Notes under the pieces: generated by a model | What the model saw: the letters and a program-made list of their open reading frames with translations, nothing else | The model's database searches: none | What the model was told of the DNA's origin: nothing | Program-made: the position numbers and the translations under genes | Shown here: piece by piece, positions 13,912 to 16,747 of the stretch | Layout: every line of letters begins with the position of its first letter | Numbering within the stretch: position 1 is the stretch's first letter | Assembly: GCA_015663065.1 (NCBI GenBank) | Contig: DQSX01000023.1 | Coordinates: 1-16,747, forward strand | Length of the DNA stretch: 16,747 nt | Origin: Sulfurovum sp. | Lineage (GTDB): Bacteria > Campylobacterota > Campylobacteria > Campylobacterales > Sulfurovaceae | Direction of reading: 5' to 3'

Positions 13912-14583
13912 TTAGACAATACTCCCATCCTCCATATGCACGACCTTACCTACAAAAGGAAGTGTTTCAAAAAGTGGATCATGGGTTGCAACGATGATCG
14001 TTTTTCCTCTCTCATGAAGTGTTTTCAGGATCTCTATGAATTTGAGTGAATTTGCTCTGTCCAAGTTAGCTGTAGGTTCATCACAAATGATCAGTTCAGG
14101 TTCATGCACCAAAGCTCTGGCAATAGCACAGCGCTGCTTCTCTCCACCGGAGAGTGCATTGACCTGCTGTGATGCTTTATGAGAAATAGCTGCACGCTGC
14201 ATACTTTTTGCTGCCATCTCTTTAATAGTTTTAATATCAAGTCCGGAGTTAATAAGCGGTGCAATGACGTTCTCTTCTACACTCAATGACTCTAAAAGAT
14301 TAAAGTGCTGAAAAATAAACCCTATACTTTTTGCACGATAGGCTGAAGCATGCAGGTCGGGAAGTTTGGAGATGAGTTCACCCTCTACCACTATCTTCCC
14401 GGAACTTGGTTTGTCCAATGCAGCAATGAGTGAGAGGAGTGTGGATTTCCCGCTGCCACTTACACCACTTAAAATAACTGTTTCTCCTTTGGCAACCTCC
14501 AGATCAATTGACTTGAGCGCTTCAAAAGCCTGCGGGGTTCCTTCGTTAAATATCTTGTTCACATTCTCAATACTAACCATCAT
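13912..14583 (-). CDS. ABC transporter ATP-binding protein, LolD/MacB type
   Basis: The 223-residue ATPase has Walker A GVSGSGKST (40-48), Q-loop Gln92 (FIFQHFNLL), signature LSGGEKQ (144-150), Walker B LIICDEP (164-170), the D-loop ANLD and the H-loop histidine (ATHD, His201). The signature and FQHFNLL segment match the MacB/LolD/FtsE group, which pairs with FtsX-type permeases such as the one just upstream. The start is chosen at the first ATG of an ATGATG pair at 14581-14583 because AGGAG lies seven bases upstream (14591-14595) and the protein begins at the conserved VSIENV strand. A start at 14643 would add 20 unconserved residues and overlap the permease gene. Substrate is unknown. Confidence 0.93.
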   Translation of the reverse strand: MMVSIENVNKIFNEGTPQAFEALKSIDLEVAKGETVILSGVSGSGKSTLLSLIAALDKPSSGKIVVEGELISKLPDLHASAYRAKSIGFIFQHFNLLESLSVEENVIAPLINSGLDIKTIKEMAAKSMQRAAISHKASQQVNALSGGEKQRCAIARALVHEPELIICDEPTANLDRANSLKFIEILKTLHERGKTIIVATHDPLFETLPFVGKVVHMEDGSIV

Positions 14584-14600
14584 CTCTTCACTCCTCACTA

Positions 14601-15779
14601 TCAAAGCATTGCCTCTTTGGGTGGGGTGACTGCGATTTTCCATGCAGGAATGAGTACTGCTGCAAGGAACGGGATGGCATAAAAAAGGAAAATGGAGCCC
14701 AAAAGTCCGAACTCCAAGACAGGCACAAATGCGACATGGTTAGGCAAATTTGTACCTCCTAAAAATATCTGACTTAACAGTGGTGCATCCCATACAAAGA
14801 CATAGAGGTAAGCCAATACCACACCTAGCACAAAACTCACAAACACAACGACTACTGTTTCATAAAATTTCAGTTTCAAAATATCTTTGATACTCCACCC
14901 TACTGCACGAAGAATACCGATCTCTTTTTTTTCGCTCGAATAGACCATGGAGTAGCGCTGATAGAGAATCAGCATAAAGGTGACCATCGTTACGAGATAG
15001 AGGATCAAAAAGAGCCCGCCTTTATAATTATAGAGGTTCTCATATGCTTTTCTGACCTCTCTTTTCTCTACCACTCGTACATCATAAAAGAGAAGATGCA
15101 GTTTACCTATAATATTATCCCATTCCGCATCATTGGGAACATTAAAAGTAATATCTGTGACCTCATCTTCACCCATTCCAAATATTTCTCTGGCTAGATC
15201 TATGGGCAGTATGATCATATCATTAGCCATAAGATTGCTCTGTGAAGGAAGTGTTTGATGTACTTTTACTTTTTTAAACTTTCCGTCCGGCGTTTTAAAT
15301 GAAAAGTGCTCCTTATAATAGTGTTCTGATAAAAATCTTTTTACTCCTTCACCAATAAGCATACTGTCCGTAGATAAAAAGCTTTTCAGATCCAAACCTT
15401 TTACAAGGGATCGAAGTTCTTTAGCGCTCTGTTCATCAAAAAAATCCACACCTAGCACTAAAAAGGATTTTTCGCGGGGTGCAAAAAAGTATCTGCCGTA
15501 CACACGTGGTGCTACTTTTGAAATACCATTGATCTCAAGTACTTTGTCCACCCACTCAAGAGGTGTATGAATAGGTTTTCCTGCTTGTACTCTACTTACA
15601 GTGAAGTCTGATTGACGCTCAACTGTATCCAAAAGCGTATGTTGCAGAGAAGATGAGATAAAAAGCACGGAAGACAAAAGAAAAATAATGATCACAGAGA
15701 TCAATACTGCTCCAATATGTTTACCTTTTTGTTTAAATAGCAACAAAGTTAAAAAATGCAGAAAAGCGTTACTGTGCAT
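14601..15779 (-). CDS. ABC transporter permease, FtsX/MacB-like
   Basis: The 392-residue protein has the four-TM FtsX-type layout: TM1 at about 22-43, a large periplasmic domain (about 45-250), then TM2 (254-274), TM3 (306-329) and TM4 (357-379). EKKEIGILRAVGWS (283-296), the coupling element of FtsX/LolC/MacB permeases, follows TM2. The tail has WKIAVTPPKEAML, the usual P-x-EA ending. Proteins of this type often do mechanical work on periplasmic or outer-membrane partners, or release lipoproteins, rather than move small solutes. The ATG overlaps the preceding small gene by 11 bases; the ATPase gene follows after 17 bases. It differs from NosY, the ABC-2 type permease of nos clusters. Confidence 0.9.
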   Translation of the reverse strand: MHSNAFLHFLTLLLFKQKGKHIGAVLISVIIIFLLSSVLFISSSLQHTLLDTVERQSDFTVSRVQAGKPIHTPLEWVDKVLEINGISKVAPRVYGRYFFAPREKSFLVLGVDFFDEQSAKELRSLVKGLDLKSFLSTDSMLIGEGVKRFLSEHYYKEHFSFKTPDGKFKKVKVHQTLPSQSNLMANDMIILPIDLAREIFGMGEDEVTDITFNVPNDAEWDNIIGKLHLLFYDVRVVEKREVRKAYENLYNYKGGLFLILYLVTMVTFMLILYQRYSMVYSSEKKEIGILRAVGWSIKDILKLKFYETVVVVFVSFVLGVVLAYLYVFVWDAPLLSQIFLGGTNLPNHVAFVPVLEFGLLGSIFLFYAIPFLAAVLIPAWKIAVTPPKEAML

Positions 15780-16023
15780 AAACCAGATCCATTTTATTCA
15801 TCGTTTGCATTTGAGGATATGCAGGATTGAGAGCCTCTTCATAAAAAAGAACTCTGGGTTCATAGTAAGCGACACTTAACGAGGGCGAAGAGAGGTTTGT
15901 CACCTTTGTAACTGCGCTTAACATCTCTTGTGAAGAGATAGCATTGTGCGTCACATAATGCACAAGCACAAAACCTGCCAAAGACAACATCATGGATACA
16001 AGTATGAAAAATTCTTTAATCAA
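15769..16023 (-). CDS. Small single-TM protein of the NosL/ABC cassette, unknown function
   Basis: I do not recognise a family. The 84-residue protein has a hydrophobic N-terminal segment (about 4-24) that could be a membrane anchor or uncleaved signal, then a periplasmic tail of about 60 residues with three tyrosines and a methionine-rich stretch (YPQMQTMNKMD) near the end. The start is TTG at 16021-16023 with AGGA seven bases upstream; no in-frame ATG gives the membrane segment intact. It lies 33 bases after the NosL-family gene and overlaps the permease gene by 11 bases, so it is surely part of the same transcript. A role as a transporter accessory or metal-binding peptide is speculation. 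Confidence 0.65.
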   Translation of the reverse strand: MIKEFFILVSMMLSLAGFVLVHYVTHNAISSQEMLSAVTKVTNLSSPSLSVAYYEPRVLFYEEALNPAYPQMQTMNKMDLVYAQ

Positions 16024-16056
16024 TCTACATTCCTATTGTCATTGGGTTATTGTTGA

Positions 16057-16734
16057 CTATTGCTGCTCTATGCCATCTAATGCCATTACCATTTTATCGG
16101 TAATTTCATCAAAGACAACCATGGCTTTCCCATTATGATCATCCATGAATGCTTTCGCACTCTTTTTACGCTTAAAAGGTATGAGTTCACGACCCATCGG
16201 CCCAAAAATATCTGAATCCAATACATATATTGCTTCTTTTGCAGAAACCTCTTCAAGTGTATAATAATCACTCACTGTTATTTCAGAAATACTGCTTCGA
16301 TCATAAGGGAAATCTCCATCAAAGATATAATATTTCATCATATCTTTCACCCCGTCAAAATAGTAATTTTCTCCCCCATACTTTATGCGTGCTGCCCATT
16401 TGGGATATTTGCTTACAAACATACCGCAGACAGGACATTTCGCATTGGCAGGGACAGCTATATGTTTACCCGCCATTTTCATGCTGCCATTACTCACATA
16501 ATAGGCAACTGCTTTTAACTTGGACCTGGAAAGAGGAGGACAAGCTTCAGACATTTTGATCTTTTCCATCAATTGTTCTACCGTTCCCTGGGCTGAAGGA
16601 AGTTTTTCAGCGTCACAAAGGGTTTTGACTATCTTTTCACCTTTATTTGAAAGTTTAACGATCTTTGCCAAACTTTGTTCATTGGAGAAAAGTGATCCGG
16701 TAAAAAATAGTGATAATAATAATATTTTTCTCAT
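16057..16734 (-). CDS. Secreted NosL-family protein
   Basis: The 225-residue protein has a signal peptide (MRKILLLSLFFTGSLFS, cleavage probably after about residue 17) without a lipobox cysteine. An N-terminal helical part holds Cys40 and Cys65. The NosL domain follows: KCPVCGMFVSKYPKWAARI (Cys100, Cys103, Met105), YYFDGVKDMMKYY, IYVLDSDIFGPMGRELIPF and a C-terminal FMDDHNGKAMVVFDEI. NosL proteins bind Cu(I) and serve the Cu-Z site of N2O reductase; binding here is inferred from the CxxCxM residues. The start ATG at 16732-16734 lies 13 bases from the window edge, with no clear Shine-Dalgarno sequence. It is the first visible gene of the cassette; more genes may precede it. No nosZ is in the window. 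Confidence 0.85.
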   Translation of the reverse strand: MRKILLLSLFFTGSLFSNEQSLAKIVKLSNKGEKIVKTLCDAEKLPSAQGTVEQLMEKIKMSEACPPLSRSKLKAVAYYVSNGSMKMAGKHIAVPANAKCPVCGMFVSKYPKWAARIKYGGENYYFDGVKDMMKYYIFDGDFPYDRSSISEITVSDYYTLEEVSAKEAIYVLDSDIFGPMGRELIPFKRKKSAKAFMDDHNGKAMVVFDEITDKMVMALDGIEQQ

Positions 16735-16747
16735 AGTTTTTAGCCTA

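Noticed and set aside
14584..14643. 20-residue N-terminal extension of the ABC ATPase
   Set aside because: It overlaps the permease end, is unconserved, and spans the AGGAG that serves the ATG at 14581-14583.
12404..16734. Calling the cassette a standard nos (N2O reductase) cluster
   Set aside because: Only NosL-family domains are shared; the permease is FtsX type rather than NosY, and nosZ, nosD, nosG, nosC and nosH are absent from the window.

Overview
The window looks like a chromosomal segment of a Campylobacterota (epsilonproteobacterial) chemolithotroph, most likely Sulfurovum- or Sulfurimonas-like. The grounds are the protein sequences, a moderately low GC content, promoters with a T-tract and TATAAT box but no clear -35 element, and familiar gene blocks. 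The blocks acpP-fabF-accA, rpmB divergent from rpe with a dnaQ-type exonuclease, and rpmB next to a K+ channel are ones I recall from Campylobacter jejuni and Helicobacter pylori. This placement is inference; no 16S or other marker is present.

Bases 1-2440 (+ strand) hold a tightly packed set: the C-terminal part of polyphosphate kinase (ppk, 5' end outside the window), a gamma-class carbonic anhydrase-like hexapeptide-repeat protein and an EI24/CysZ-like membrane protein. They end at a strong terminator built of nested palindromes. Bases 2524-4641 (- strand) hold rpe, trpF and a DEDDh exonuclease. A 19-bp perfect inverted repeat lies between rpe and trpF and is related to the palindromes in the terminator. 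Bases 4642-4844 are a divergent promoter region. Bases 4845-7443 (+) hold rpmB, a two-TM RCK potassium channel and argJ. A YdcH/DUF465 protein (7503-7727) and a DbpA-type DEAD-box helicase (7833-9194) follow, each with its own probable promoter.

Bases 9191-12305 (- strand) are a fatty-acid synthesis operon, acpP-fabF-accA, followed by a DedA-family membrane protein whose stop codon overlaps that of dbpA. Bases 12404-16734 (- strand) are a compact six-gene cassette in transcription order: a secreted NosL-family protein, a small single-TM protein, an FtsX/MacB-type ABC permease, a LolD/MacB-type ATPase, a polytopic membrane protein with a CPFC motif, and a second membrane-anchored NosL-like protein.

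Most of the window is housekeeping. The six-gene cassette is the best candidate for a poorly described system. Its two NosL-family CxxCxM proteins, an FtsX-type transporter in place of the usual NosFY pair, and a cysteine-bearing membrane protein suggest copper or other metal/thiol handling at the inner membrane and periplasm. No nosZ or other nos gene is visible here, so its target is unknown. There is no gene-free stretch over 300 bases. I saw no tRNA, rRNA, CRISPR array, transposase or phage gene.
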